Source: Clostridia bacterium (GTDB lineage Bacteria; Bacillota; Clostridia; Christensenellales; Borkfalkiaceae). From it: DNA of 64,000 nt. The notes beneath the pieces are model-generated. The model had not been told where the DNA came from. It did not search any database and was given only the letters and a program-made list of their open reading frames with translations. Positions 33,919 through 42,907 of the stretch are shown here, piece after piece. Both the position numbers and the translations under genes were made by a program. The first letter of the stretch is position 1. Each line of letters opens with the position of its first letter. The stretch is from NCBI GenBank assembly GCA_017463325.1, contig JAFTPK010000017.1, forward strand, positions 1 to 64,000, in the 5' to 3' direction.

Positions 33919-34753
33919 CGGGGTTCCAGACGGGCGCGCCCTCCTCGGAAAGCGAGAAACAGTTTAAAAGCTGCCCGCTCTCGTAAAGGGTGACTTGCAC
34001 CTCGCCCTCGCCGTCGGATACGCCGAGCGGCACGTTTGCGCGTACGCTGTCGCCGATTTCGTACGCGACGTAGTCAAGCCCGCTGACCACTTCCGAAAAG
34101 GTGGGGCTGTGCGCAATCTTGACGGTAAAGCTCCCGTCCGTTTCCTGTGCGATTTCGCTTACCTCGCCGTTCGCCGCAGGGTATACGCAGCCGTTCGTCG
34201 TGAAAGAGAGAACGCCTGTTTCGGAAACGCTGATCACCGCGTCCTCGTTAAGGACGATCGGGGAAAGGGTAAAATCGGCGTAAGTGCGGGTATCGGCGGC
34301 TTGCTCGTTCGTGTCCGTAAGCGAACGGAAAAAGGTATTGATCGCGCTTTCGGGCATAAAGACGTTGGTTAAAAAAATCCCGAAGCAAAGTGCGCACGCC
34401 GCGGCAAATTCTACCCCCAAAATAATGCGTTCGCGGCGGGCAGGTATGCGTTGACGGTCGTTTTCGTTTGCATAGGCAAAATCCTTATAACGGCCGAGAA
34501 TGCTTTCCGTTTCTTGTAACGGGATCTGAACGGGAAGCGCTGCTTCTGTTGCTGCGGCCTCTACGGCGGGCGCAGGTGCTTTTTCTTCGACGGGTGCCGT
34601 TTCTTTGGGCGGTTCGGCGGTTTCGTTGACTTTAGAAATAACCTCTTCCTTTAAAGCGGCAGTCTTTTTCGATTTTCTGCCCCGTTTTTTTACGACGTTG
34701 ACCGTTGATACGGGGATTTCCAGCATTTCGGCGTATTCGATTTCTTCGTTCAT
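33905..34753 (-). CDS. SpoIVFA-like protein with degenerate LytM/M23 domain
   Basis: The 282-residue protein (start at ATG 34753, after AAGGAG) has a basic/acidic cytoplasmic N-terminus with a KKRGRKSKK patch and an A/E/P-rich stretch, one transmembrane helix (about 126-146), and an extracytoplasmic domain. Its end (VKIAHSPTFSEVVSGLDYVA...GDSVRANVPLGV...VTLYESGQLLN) reads like an M23/LytM fold lacking zinc ligands. SpoIVFA, which holds SpoIVFB in its complex, has this layout and gene order. Identity is inferred from context plus fold. A dispersed repeat lies at 34438-34454. Confidence 0.65.
   Translation of the reverse strand: MNEEIEYAEMLEIPVSTVNVVKKRGRKSKKTAALKEEVISKVNETAEPPKETAPVEEKAPAPAVEAAATEAALPVQIPLQETESILGRYKDFAYANENDRQRIPARRERIILGVEFAAACALCFGIFLTNVFMPESAINTFFRSLTDTNEQAADTRTYADFTLSPIVLNEDAVISVSETGVLSFTTNGCVYPAANGEVSEIAQETDGSFTVKIAHSPTFSEVVSGLDYVAYEIGDSVRANVPLGVSDGEGEVQVTLYESGQLLNCFSLSEEGAPVWNPVEQQ
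34438..34454 (+). repeat. Dispersed repeat inside spoIVFA-like gene (antisense)
   Basis: A perfect 17-bp match to the core (GGGCAGGTATGCGTTGA). On the coding strand it gives R-Q-R-I-P-A-R just before the transmembrane helix. Confidence 0.75.
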
Positions 34754-34824
34754 AAGTATTCTCCTTTTTTCCTTTGATATTCTACTATATGCGGCAGCTA
34801 CGTCGGGTATTCCGATTTTAAGAA

Positions 34825-34848
34825 AAAAAAGCCCGTTTGGGCTTTTTT
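34825..34848. terminator. ssb-like gene terminator
   Basis: Stem AAAAAAGCCC / GGGCTTTTTT with loop GTTT, a classic bidirectional terminator between the ssb-like gene and the spoIVFA-like gene. Confidence 0.9.
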
Positions 34849-34853
34849 TGTGG

Positions 34854-35558
34854 CTAAACAACGGTATCGTAGCTTTTTGATTGTTCGGAGCGAGCAAGGG
34901 AGTATAAGTCGAACTCGCTTTCCAAATCAAAATCCTCCGCGTTGTCAAATGCGGCGAGCTTAGAAACGGACACCTCGTACGCGGTCATGGTCTTGGTTTC
35001 CGTTTCCGAGAGCTTTTTCTGGTACTCGCGGCTTTGGATTCGCCCTGACACGGCGACGCGGTCGCCCACCGACAGCGTTTTTACGAAACGCGCGTTTCTG
35101 CCCCACGCGATACAGGGGATATAATCCGATTTATTGTACGCGCGATTTACCGCGACGAGCACGTCGGCGATCTCTCGGTTAAAAGGAGTCGTGCGGTAAA
35201 CGGGCGGTTTGCAGATATAGCCCGAAAGCAAAATGCTGTTGGGGTTCTTTTCCGCCGCTCCTTCCAGCAGTTCTCGCACGAAGACGGTGAGCATCAGCCT
35301 CGATTTTCCGCCCTCTATCTTATTATAACTGCGGAATTGTCCAAGAGCGGAAATATTTTTGCCCTTTTCCAGCGCGCCGCTTGTGATCAGCCGTTCGGAA
35401 ACGGTGACGGGGAGGATATCGGCCTGCCCCGAAAGCCGCATGACGCGGACGAAAAATTCGTAAAAGCCCTCGCCGTAGACTTCGTGGGAAAAGGTTGCGT
35501 CCGAAACGATTTCGCCCATCACGTACACTTTGTTGTTTTTTTCTGTGTTGTAGTTCAT
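34854..35558 (-). CDS. Tandem OB-fold single-stranded DNA-binding-like protein
   Basis: The 234-residue protein (start at ATG 35558 after GGAGG) has two OB-fold halves, about 8-105 (KVYVMGEIVSDATFSHEVYG) and 115-210 (NSILLSGYICKPPVYRTTP...IPCIAWGRNARFVKTLSVGDRVAVSGRIQSREY). The second half is close to the SSB core. The usual acidic SSB tip (DDDIPF) is absent. Such two-OB proteins occur beside sporulation genes in Clostridia; they may bind ssDNA without recruiting SSB partners. It lies between pdaB and spoIVFA on the same strand. Confidence 0.82.
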   Translation of the reverse strand: MNYNTEKNNKVYVMGEIVSDATFSHEVYGEGFYEFFVRVMRLSGQADILPVTVSERLITSGALEKGKNISALGQFRSYNKIEGGKSRLMLTVFVRELLEGAAEKNPNSILLSGYICKPPVYRTTPFNREIADVLVAVNRAYNKSDYIPCIAWGRNARFVKTLSVGDRVAVSGRIQSREYQKKLSETETKTMTAYEVSVSKLAAFDNAEDFDLESEFDLYSLARSEQSKSYDTVV

Positions 35559-35584
35559 TGTTTGCCTCCAAAAGTATTTTATTA

Positions 35585-36370
35585 TCAGTCGATCGGATAC
35601 TGTCTGCCCGTATGGTCGATCGAATAATTTTCCTTGTAGATCAGTTCGCCGATAGGCACGAACTCGTATCCGCGGTTTTGTAAGGTGGAAAAAATCATAG
35701 GGAGCGCTTCGGCGGTGTGCAAACCGTTGTTGTGGCAAAGAATGATAGATCCCTCCTTTGCGCCGTTGATGATACGCAAGGCGATTTCCTGCGCCGAAAG
35801 ATTTTTCCAGTCTAAGCTGTCAACGTCCCATTGAATGGTAAAAAGTCCCTCCTCCGCTGCCGTTTCAATTAGGGCGTTATTGTAATCTCCGTAGGGCGGG
35901 CGAAAGAGGGTAGGGCGTACGCCCGTTACCCGTTCAATGGCACCCATGGATGAGTTGAGTTCCTCTTTCATCTGTGTCTTTGTCAGCTTACTCATATACG
36001 GGTGCGTCTTGCTATGGGTACCAAGCTCGTGCCCACTCTCCACGATTTTTTTGGCGTATTCAGGGTATTTTTCCACCCAAAACTCGACGGCAAAAAAGGT
36101 GCATTTTACTCCGTGCTTTTGCATGGTTTCCAGCAATTTGTCCGTGTATTCCACTCCCCACGCGCAATCGAAGGAGATTGCCACCTTTTTCTCGCTTGTC
36201 TGCACGCCGTAAATAGGGAGCTTGCGCGTTGCGTCCACGGTAACGACGGAAAAAAGCGCGCCGCGCACGAGGAAAAATCCCGCCGTCCAAAGCAGAAATG
36301 CCGCAAGTGACAGCGCCGCCGCTTTAAAAAAAGGTTTGCGCCTGTTTGCGCGCAGAAAGATAAACCTCAT
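35585..36370 (-). CDS. pdaB: Sporulation polysaccharide deacetylase PdaB-like
   Basis: The 261-residue protein (start at ATG 36370, correctly spaced after GGAGG; an upstream ATG at 36382 would overlap that RBS) has an N-terminal signal anchor (about 16-36) and a NodB-type carbohydrate esterase 4 domain: SFDCAWG (catalytic Asp), HSKTH (metal-binding His pair), RPPYGDYN, WDVDSLDW and ILCHNNGLHT. PdaB-type enzymes deacetylate peptidoglycan-derived sugars and are needed for stable spores. A TATAAT-like box at 36386-36381 sits too close to the start to be a normal -10. Confidence 0.88.
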   Translation of the reverse strand: MRFIFLRANRRKPFFKAAALSLAAFLLWTAGFFLVRGALFSVVTVDATRKLPIYGVQTSEKKVAISFDCAWGVEYTDKLLETMQKHGVKCTFFAVEFWVEKYPEYAKKIVESGHELGTHSKTHPYMSKLTKTQMKEELNSSMGAIERVTGVRPTLFRPPYGDYNNALIETAAEEGLFTIQWDVDSLDWKNLSAQEIALRIINGAKEGSIILCHNNGLHTAEALPMIFSTLQNRGYEFVPIGELIYKENYSIDHTGRQYPID

Positions 36371-36517
36371 AAACGCCTCCATTATACCGCGAAAAAACGG
36401 TCGTATTCGGATAAGTTTTGACGAAAAGGGACAGAGTTTGTCGAAAGCTTTTACCCTCCCCCGTTTCTCTTCCCTTTAACCTATGACAGGCGGCGAGAAT
36501 TTATGCGTGGCAAACAC

Positions 36518-36546
36518 TTGCAAAAAGAAAGAAAATATGCTATAAT
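36518..36546 (+). promoter_or_regulatory. Promoter of the ABC transporter operon
   Basis: TTGCAA (36518-36523), 17-bp spacer, TATAAT (36541-36546). The leader ends in GCGGAGGA before the ATPase start. Confidence 0.75.
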
Positions 36547-36587
36547 ATTCCCTGTAAATTAGATGAGGCTTTGCGGAGGAAAAAGAA

Positions 36588-37373
36588 ATGGCGGATACGG
36601 AAATAGCTGTGTTTGCAGAAAATTTAAAAAAGACGTTTACTTTATCAAGCAAGCAGCGCAAGCTTGATAAAACGACGGAGAAAAAGAAGGTGGCGGTAAA
36701 CGGCCTTTCCTTTTCTGCCAAAAAGGGGGAAATTTACGGTCTGCTCGGTCCTAACGGCGCGGGAAAAACAACGACGCTGAGAATGCTTGCCACGCTCATC
36801 AAGCCCGACGGGGGCGACGCGCTGATATCGGGACATTCGGTACGTACGGACGCGGAGGCGGTGCGCGCGTCGATCGGATTTTTGACGAGCGAATTAAAGC
36901 CCGACGACTTTTTTACACCCTCTTATCTGTTTGATTTTTTCTCCAATTTACAAAATATCCCCACCCATGTCCGCGACGAACGCAAAAAGCAGCTTTTTGA
37001 ACGCTTTGGGATAGACGAGTTTCAAGAAACGAAAATCGCTGATCTTTCGACGGGTATGAAACAAAAGGTTTCCATTGCCGTATCGTTGGTGCACGATCCT
37101 GACGTAGTGATTTTCGACGAGCCGACCAACGGGCTGGACGTATTGACGGCGAAATCGGTGACGGATTTCCTCTTAGAGTTGAAAGAGAGAGGAAAAACGG
37201 TGCTTTTATCGACGCATATTTTCTCGCTTGTGGAAAAAATTTGCGACCGCGTGGGGATCATTATCGACGGAAAAATGGCTGTAGAAGCGAACGTAAAGGA
37301 GCTTACGAAAGAAAAGAGTTTGGAGGATGTCTTTTTTGATGTTTATGCGGCGGCGAAAGGAGGCGTAAAATGA
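36588..37373 (+). CDS. ABC-2 exporter ATPase, NatA-like
   Basis: The 261-residue protein has Walker A GPNGAGKTT (about 54-62), the ABC signature LSTGMKQKVS (about 150-159), Walker B VVIFDEPTNGLD, and the switch histidine in LLSTHIF. It matches the NatA subfamily (sodium or drug export) with a DUF-like insertion KQRKLDKTTEKKK near the N-terminus. Its stop overlaps the permease start (ATGA), so they work as a pair. Confidence 0.92.
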   Translation: MADTEIAVFAENLKKTFTLSSKQRKLDKTTEKKKVAVNGLSFSAKKGEIYGLLGPNGAGKTTTLRMLATLIKPDGGDALISGHSVRTDAEAVRASIGFLTSELKPDDFFTPSYLFDFFSNLQNIPTHVRDERKKQLFERFGIDEFQETKIADLSTGMKQKVSIAVSLVHDPDVVIFDEPTNGLDVLTAKSVTDFLLELKERGKTVLLSTHIFSLVEKICDRVGIIIDGKMAVEANVKELTKEKSLEDVFFDVYAAAKGGVK

Positions 37374-38506
37374 AGCTTTCGGGATTTTTGACCATACTGA
37401 AAAAGGAATTTGCGCGCTTTTTTAAAGACCGTCGTTTAGTGGTTTCTCTGTTTTTACCCGGGCTTTTGATTTACGTACTGTATTCCTTAATGGGGAATTT
37501 TATCGTAGACGGTATGCTTGGCGTGGACGAGGAATATACCTATAAAGTAGCGTGCGTCAACGCACCCGCGTTTTTGGAGGAGGGGCTTTCCTCTATGGGC
37601 GATTTCGAGGTGATTGAGGCGGTAGACGCGGAGTCGGGAAAGACTTCGCTTGCGGAGGGGGAGGTTGACCTGTTTGCGGTGTTTCCGCAAAATTTTGACC
37701 CGATGGCGGGCGGCTCACAAACGGTAGAGCTGTATTTCGATACGGTAAAAACGGAGAGTGCTATGGCTTACGAGTATGTAAATGCCCTACTCTCTGCGCT
37801 ACAATACGGCGAGCCGCGGTTTACCGTAAACGCCGTTGACCTTTCCGACGAAGAGGATATGTCCGGGATGATTTTTTCCATGATCGGGCCTATGCTTGTC
37901 ATGATGATGCTGTTTACGGGCTGTATTTCCGTTGCGCCCGAGTCGATTGCAGGCGAAAAGGAGCGCGGCACGTTCGCGACGATGCTTGTGACTCCCGTGA
38001 AGCGCAGTCATATTGCGTTGGGGAAAATCGCCGCGATCTCCGTGATTGCCTTACTTAGCGGCGCGTGTAGCTTTCTCGGGATCATGTTATCTTTGCCGAA
38101 ACTGATGGGCGGTGAGGCGACGGGGCTGGGGATCCCCTCGTATACGTTTGGCGATTACGCCCTGCTGTTCGGGGTGGTGATTTCGACGGTGCTTGTGATG
38201 GTTTCCCTTGTTTCGGTGGTATCTGCGTTTGCAAAGAGTGTAAAAGAGGCGTCGGGATACGTAGGGCCGCTGACGGCAATTGTCGCGCTTTTAGGGATTT
38301 CGACCATGTTTGCGGAAAACGCGCCCGTCGGATTGTTTTTTATCCCGCTTTTAAACAGCGCGATCGCCATGGGCGAGGTCTTCTCCTTTGCGGTAAATCC
38401 TTTGCACGCCGTGGTTACTTTGCTTGTCAACCTTGGGGGTTCGGCGGTGCTTTGTTTCCTGCTGACGAAAATGTTTGACAGCGAAAAAATTATATTCGGG
38501 AAGTGA
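37370..38506 (+). CDS. ABC-2 type permease, NatB-like
   Basis: The 378-residue permease has an N-terminal helix (about 24-45), a large extracellular domain (about 50-165), then five clustered C-terminal helices with the ABC-2 motif PESIAGEKERGTFATMLVTPVKR (split over about 190-212). It partners with the preceding ATPase. The substrate could be Na+, an antibiotic or a lipid; it cannot be read from sequence. Confidence 0.88.
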   Translation: MKLSGFLTILKKEFARFFKDRRLVVSLFLPGLLIYVLYSLMGNFIVDGMLGVDEEYTYKVACVNAPAFLEEGLSSMGDFEVIEAVDAESGKTSLAEGEVDLFAVFPQNFDPMAGGSQTVELYFDTVKTESAMAYEYVNALLSALQYGEPRFTVNAVDLSDEEDMSGMIFSMIGPMLVMMMLFTGCISVAPESIAGEKERGTFATMLVTPVKRSHIALGKIAAISVIALLSGACSFLGIMLSLPKLMGGEATGLGIPSYTFGDYALLFGVVISTVLVMVSLVSVVSAFAKSVKEASGYVGPLTAIVALLGISTMFAENAPVGLFFIPLLNSAIAMGEVFSFAVNPLHAVVTLLVNLGGSAVLCFLLTKMFDSEKIIFGK

Positions 38507-38510
38507 CGAA

Positions 38511-38768
38511 ATGAAGATTTGGGCAAAATTGACCGTAGACGGAAAAATCGTCAAGCAAACGGTGTACGAAAAGAGCGAAAAGCTCACCTATTCGCATTTC
38601 TTCGACTATCTTGTGGATATTTGCGGTGCGCTTGATATTGCGACGCCCGTTCTCTTAAAGGCACATATTTTCGATTATGCGAAATTTAATCACGTGCGCT
38701 TTAAAAAACACGATTTCGTAGAGGCGTTCCCTTACGACGTGCTATGGCTGGAAAATATAGGAATATAA
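38511..38768 (+). CDS. Small conserved hypothetical protein
   Basis: The 85-residue protein begins MKIWAKLTVDGKIVKQ (ATG at 38511) and has an alpha/beta look with a C-terminal FKKHDFVEAFPYDVLWLE. No membrane segment, cysteines or recognised motif. It lies 4 bp after the permease gene and 19 bp before the Lrp gene, so it is transcribed with the ABC operon. Function unknown. Confidence 0.75.
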   Translation: MKIWAKLTVDGKIVKQTVYEKSEKLTYSHFFDYLVDICGALDIATPVLLKAHIFDYAKFNHVRFKKHDFVEAFPYDVLWLENIGI

Positions 38769-38787
38769 TACGATAAGGAGAAATACT

Positions 38788-39276
38788 ATGAACAAATTAG
38801 AAAAGGAAGTTTTAGAGCTTTTAAAAAGCAACGCAAAGCTGACGGCGAAAGAGCTTGCAGCGACGCTTGGCGTGGGCGAGGCGGCGGTAAAAGCGTGCGT
38901 GGAGGACCTTGAAAAACGGGGCGCGATTATCGGCTACGCGGCGATCGTCAACGGCGAAAAAACGGACGAAACGATCGTAGAAGCCTTGATTGAGGTCAAG
39001 GTGACGCCCAAGAGTGTAGAGGGCTTTGACGGGATCGCAAAAAAGATTGCCGAGTTCCCCGAGGTTAAGGGCGTGTACTTAATGAGTGGGGCTTACGACC
39101 TTGCCGTGTTCTTGGAGGACGCCTCCTTGCAAAAGGTGGCGCGGTTCGTTTCCGAGCGTATTTCTACCTTTGACGGCGTGATTTCTACTGCTACCCATTT
39201 CATTTTGAAAAAATATAAGATTGAGGGTGCGCTCACCGACGTAAGCGGCGATAAGCGCGTGCTCATACAGGCGTAA
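38788..39276 (+). CDS. Lrp/AsnC-family transcriptional regulator
   Basis: The 162-residue protein has an N-terminal winged helix (LLKSNAKLTAKELAATLGVGEAAVKACVEDLEKRGAI, about 8-44) and an AsnC/RAM ligand-binding domain (about 60-140) with the glycine-containing VYLMSGAYDLAV loop. These regulators sense amino acids as octamers. It lies 4 bp upstream of an aminotransferase gene, a common pairing, and likely controls it. Confidence 0.9.
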   Translation: MNKLEKEVLELLKSNAKLTAKELAATLGVGEAAVKACVEDLEKRGAIIGYAAIVNGEKTDETIVEALIEVKVTPKSVEGFDGIAKKIAEFPEVKGVYLMSGAYDLAVFLEDASLQKVARFVSERISTFDGVISTATHFILKKYKIEGALTDVSGDKRVLIQA

Positions 39277-39280
39277 AAGT

Positions 39281-40450
39281 ATGCGAGAGTTTGTCAATCA
39301 AAATGCGAAAAGCTTAAAACCGAGCGGGATACGGAAATTTTTCGATATCGTCCGCGAAACAGAAGGCGCGATTTCCTTGGGGGTCGGCGAGCCTGATTTC
39401 GTTACGCCGTGGCGGGTGCGTTCGGCGGCAATCACATCCATTCAACGAGGCTACACGCAGTACACGGGCAATCGCGGTTTGCCCGAGCTTTTAAAGCTGA
39501 TTTCTCGTTATTTAGAAGAACGTTTTTCCTTGTCGTACGATCCCTCCCAAATCTTGATTACGGTGGGCGGGAGCGAGGCGATAGACCTTGCTTTTCGCGC
39601 CTGCATAGAGGCGGGTGAAGAGGTGCTCGTGCCCGACCCTTCTTACGTTTCCTACGCGCCGCTCGTCACTATGGCGTACGGAAAGGCGGTGCCCGTGCCC
39701 TGCTACGAGGAGGACGGGTTTGCCGTTCGTGCGGAGGATATTGAAAGGGCGATCACCCCCAAAACGAAAGCGATTATTCTCACCTACCCTAATAACCCTA
39801 CGGGGGCAATCGTTGCACGGGAGCGTTTGGAGCAGATCGCGCAAACGGTAATCAAGCACGACTTGCTTGTAATTACCGACGAGATCTACGCTGAGCTTAC
39901 CTACGGTCGCAAGCATTTTTCCATTGCTGCCTTGGAGGGTATGAAGGAGCGTACCGTCTACGTGGGCGGATTTTCCAAAGCCTTTGCTATGACGGGTTGG
40001 CGGCTTGGGTTCGTTTGCGCGCCGAAAGCGATCGACGACGCTATGTTTAAAATTCATCAATATTCCATGCTCTGTGCGCCTATCACCTCGCAATACGCGG
40101 GGATTGAGGCGTTAAAGGACGGTTTTTCGGACGGCTTTGCCGCCGTGGAGGAGATGCGCGATTCGTACGATAAGCGTCGCCGTTTCGTCTTACATTCCCT
40201 GCAAGAGATCGGCTTGACCTGCTTTGAACCGCAAGGGGCGTTTTACGCTTTCCCCTCTGTGAAGAATACGGGGATGGACGCCGAAACGTTTGCGGAGGAG
40301 CTTCTTCGCCGTCGAAAGGTGGCGGTTGTTCCCGGAAGCGCATTCGGTTCTTTCGGAAAATATAATTGCCGTCTTTCTTACGCGACGGGGCTTTCATCGT
40401 TATCCGAGGCGTTTGACCGTATGGCGGCATTTTTAAACGAAATCAAATAA
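39281..40450 (+). CDS. PLP-dependent class I/II aminotransferase
   Basis: The 389-residue fold-type I aminotransferase has LGVGEPDFVTPWRVR near residues 34-48, YPNNPTGA (about 168-175), DEIYAELTYG, and the PLP lysine in GGFSKAFAMTGWR (about 228-240). It resembles the patA/alaA-type enzymes often paired with Lrp regulators. The exact amino donor is unknown. Operon partner of the Lrp gene. Confidence 0.9.
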   Translation: MREFVNQNAKSLKPSGIRKFFDIVRETEGAISLGVGEPDFVTPWRVRSAAITSIQRGYTQYTGNRGLPELLKLISRYLEERFSLSYDPSQILITVGGSEAIDLAFRACIEAGEEVLVPDPSYVSYAPLVTMAYGKAVPVPCYEEDGFAVRAEDIERAITPKTKAIILTYPNNPTGAIVARERLEQIAQTVIKHDLLVITDEIYAELTYGRKHFSIAALEGMKERTVYVGGFSKAFAMTGWRLGFVCAPKAIDDAMFKIHQYSMLCAPITSQYAGIEALKDGFSDGFAAVEEMRDSYDKRRRFVLHSLQEIGLTCFEPQGAFYAFPSVKNTGMDAETFAEELLRRRKVAVVPGSAFGSFGKYNCRLSYATGLSSLSEAFDRMAAFLNEIK

Positions 40451-40601
40451 TTATTCACTTGTAAAAAAACAGACATACCGTGTCTTTTATGAACGAATAT
40501 TTATTCGCGCCATAACGCATAAAAGAATAAAAACCGACCTTTTTCGTCAAAAATCTTTCGTGAAGAAAGGCAAAAAAATTATTTACCGTAGGTAAAAAGC
40601 A

Positions 40602-40630
40602 TTGACAAGGGTAAAAAAAAAGGGTATAAT
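40602..40630 (+). promoter_or_regulatory. greA promoter
   Basis: Perfect TTGACA (40602-40607), 17-bp spacer, TATAAT (40625-40630). The 280-bp gap before it (from 40451) holds no other gene. Confidence 0.9.
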
Positions 40631-40652
40631 GATAACAGTTTAATAAAGGAAC

Positions 40653-40683
40653 GCCGTGGCTTGCCGATAAGGTAAGGCACGGT
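40653..40683 (+). other. Structured hairpin in the greA leader
   Basis: Arms CCGTGGCTTGCC (40654-40665) and GGTAAGGCACGG (40671-40682) form a nearly complete 12-bp stem (one mismatch, one wobble) with loop GATAA, about 20 nt after the expected transcription start. A weak T-tract follows. The leader is about 97 nt long and ends in AAGGAGG. Confidence 0.6.
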
Positions 40684-40733
40684 GGTATTTTTACGCGTTT
40701 GAAAGCGTGTGGAAATAAGGAGGGATAATCAAC

Positions 40734-41261
40734 ATGTCAAAACAGTATTTCACAGAAAAAGGCACGCTCGCGGAGATGGACGCTGAAAAGGTGTACATGT
40801 CGAGAGCGGGTTACGAGGAAGCGAAGTCGCACCTTAAATACCTGCAAACGACCAAACGCGACGAGATCGTTGCCCGCATCGCCGAAGCGAGAAGTCACGG
40901 CGATCTTTCGGAGAACGCCGAATACGACGCGGCGAGAAACGAACAGGCGGCTAACGAGGGAGAGATCGTCGAGCTGGAATATAAGCTCAAAAACAGAGAG
41001 ATCTACGCAACGCCTTCGGAAGTGAATTTTGTTACGTTTGGGGTGAAGGTGACGGTGTACGACGAGGATTTTGAGGAGGAAGAGGATTACGAGATCACGG
41101 GTACTTTGGAGGCAGACGCAGACGCAGACGTGCCGAAGATTTCCAACGAATCCCCCGTCGGCGCGGCGTTGATCGGTCATAAAACGGGCGATAAGGTCAC
41201 CGTGACCCTTGCAAACGGCAACGAATTTGAATTGCTGATTAGAAATATTGAGCTTGCGTAA
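40734..41261 (+). CDS. greA: Transcription elongation factor GreA
   Basis: The 175-residue protein has the GreA coiled-coil domain with the tip acids in the conserved RSHGDLSENAEYDAARNEQ (about 52-70) and a C-terminal FKBP-like domain (GHKTGDKVTV). GreA rescues backtracked RNA polymerase. It has about 15 extra N-terminal residues relative to usual GreA. It is followed 43 bp later by lysS, a conserved greA-lysS pairing. Confidence 0.95.
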   Translation: MSKQYFTEKGTLAEMDAEKVYMSRAGYEEAKSHLKYLQTTKRDEIVARIAEARSHGDLSENAEYDAARNEQAANEGEIVELEYKLKNREIYATPSEVNFVTFGVKVTVYDEDFEEEEDYEITGTLEADADADVPKISNESPVGAALIGHKTGDKVTVTLANGNEFELLIRNIELA

Positions 41262-41304
41262 AAGGCAAAACAGCTCCTTTTAAATGAACGAGAGGTAAAA
41301 GAAG

Positions 41305-42807
41305 ATGCAGGAAAACAACGGACAAGTTATCAGCGAAGAAGAACAGCTTGCAGAGCAAGCGCGTATCCGCAGAGAAAAGCTCGCAAAGCTCGTAGGCGAG
41401 GGGAAGAACCCCTACGAACAGGTGAAATATCCCGTGGATTCGGACAGCGCGACGGTCAAAGCGGCGTACGAGAAATACGAGGGAAAGACGGTGACGATGG
41501 CAGGGCGTATGATGTCCCGCCGCGTAATGGGTAAGGCCTCCTTTTCGCATATTTCGGACAAGAGCGGCTATATTCAAATTTACGTAACTCGCGACGATCT
41601 GGGCGAGGAAAATTATCTTTCCTATAAAAAGGATTACGATATCGGCGATATCGTCGGATTTAAGGGGTTTGTCTTCAAGACCAAAACAGGCGAGGTTTCC
41701 GTGCACGTTACGGAAATGATCATGCTCACCAAATCCCTGCTGCCTTTGCCTGAGAAATACAACGGCTTGCAGGACAAGGATATGAAGTACCGTCTTCGCC
41801 ACCTTGATCTAATTATGAACGACGACGTGAAGAGCACTTTCCGCACCCGTTCCAAGATCTTGAAAGAGATCCGTGAGTATTTGGACGGTAGAGGGTATTT
41901 GGAGGTGGACACCCCTACCCTACTGCCTTTGGAGATCGGCGCGGATGCCCGTCCGTTCAAAACCCACCACAACGCCCTCGACCTCGATATGTATATGCGT
42001 ATCGAAACGGAGCTTTTCTTAAAGCGTTTGATTGTCGGGGGACTCGACAGGGTTTACGAGGTGGGGCGCATCTTCCGTAACGAGGGTATGGATGCTTTCC
42101 ACAACCCCGAGTTCACGACGATTGAAATGTATCAGGCGTATAGTGATTATTTCGATATGATGGATTTGATTGAGGATATGTATAAGACGGTGACCAAGAA
42201 CGTTTGCGGCACCCTCGACATTACCTATCAAGGGGAAACGATCCACATGGGCGAATGGACGAGAATGACGATGGCAGAGGCGGTGAAAAAGTACACGGGT
42301 CTTGATTACAACGACTGGAAGAGCGACGAGGACGCCCGCAAGATCGCGAAAGAAAAAGGGATTGAGTTGGAGCACGGCGACAACGCAACGAAGGGGCATG
42401 TCCTGATTGAGCTTTTCGACAAATACGTTGAGGACAATCTGATCCAGCCCACGATCATCTACGATTATCCCGTAGAGAACTCCCCGCTTGCTAAGCGTAA
42501 GCCCTCCGACCCTGCGTTCACCGAACGCTTTGAATACTTTATTTGCGGTCACGAATACGGCAATGCGTTCTCGGAGTTGAACGACCCGATTGATCAAAAG
42601 CAGCGTATGCAAAAGCAGGTGGACGCAAAGCGTGCAAAAGGCAACAACGACGCGAAGATCGACGAGGATTTCATCAACGCGCTCGAATACGGTCTGCCGC
42701 CGACAGGCGGTTTGGGACTGGGGTTAGACCGTTTGGTGATGCTGCTCACGGACAGCTCGACCATTCGTGACGTAATCCTCTTCCCCACCATGAAACCTAA
42801 GAAATAA
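41305..42807 (+). CDS. lysS: Lysyl-tRNA synthetase class II
   Basis: The 500-residue enzyme has an N-terminal OB-fold anticodon-binding domain (about 50-150) and a class II catalytic core: motif 1 RSKILKEIREYLDGRGYLEVDTP (split), motif 2 VYEVGRIFRNEGMDAFHNPEFT, motif 3 GLGLGLDRLVML. It charges tRNA-Lys. No T-box or other leader is seen upstream. Length is normal. Confidence 0.97.
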   Translation: MQENNGQVISEEEQLAEQARIRREKLAKLVGEGKNPYEQVKYPVDSDSATVKAAYEKYEGKTVTMAGRMMSRRVMGKASFSHISDKSGYIQIYVTRDDLGEENYLSYKKDYDIGDIVGFKGFVFKTKTGEVSVHVTEMIMLTKSLLPLPEKYNGLQDKDMKYRLRHLDLIMNDDVKSTFRTRSKILKEIREYLDGRGYLEVDTPTLLPLEIGADARPFKTHHNALDLDMYMRIETELFLKRLIVGGLDRVYEVGRIFRNEGMDAFHNPEFTTIEMYQAYSDYFDMMDLIEDMYKTVTKNVCGTLDITYQGETIHMGEWTRMTMAEAVKKYTGLDYNDWKSDEDARKIAKEKGIELEHGDNATKGHVLIELFDKYVEDNLIQPTIIYDYPVENSPLAKRKPSDPAFTERFEYFICGHEYGNAFSELNDPIDQKQRMQKQVDAKRAKGNNDAKIDEDFINALEYGLPPTGGLGLGLDRLVMLLTDSSTIRDVILFPTMKPKK

Positions 42808-42815
42808 ATTAAAAT

Positions 42816-42854
42816 GGGAAGTTTTCCCGCGTTTTCGCGGCGATATCACTTCCC
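42816..42854 (+). terminator. Compound hairpin downstream of lysS
   Basis: Outer arms GGGAAGT / ACTTCCC enclose an inner CCGCG-TTTT-CGCGG stem; a T-containing stretch follows. A probable terminator or processing site before the next gene. Confidence 0.6.
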
Positions 42855-42907
42855 TTTCACTTTCTTATTTTATACTGCAAAATAAGAAATTACGCGGAGG
42901 AAAATCT

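Noticed and set aside
41262..41304. T-box leader before lysS
   Set aside because: Only 43 bp separate greA and lysS, with no specifier or antiterminator structure.
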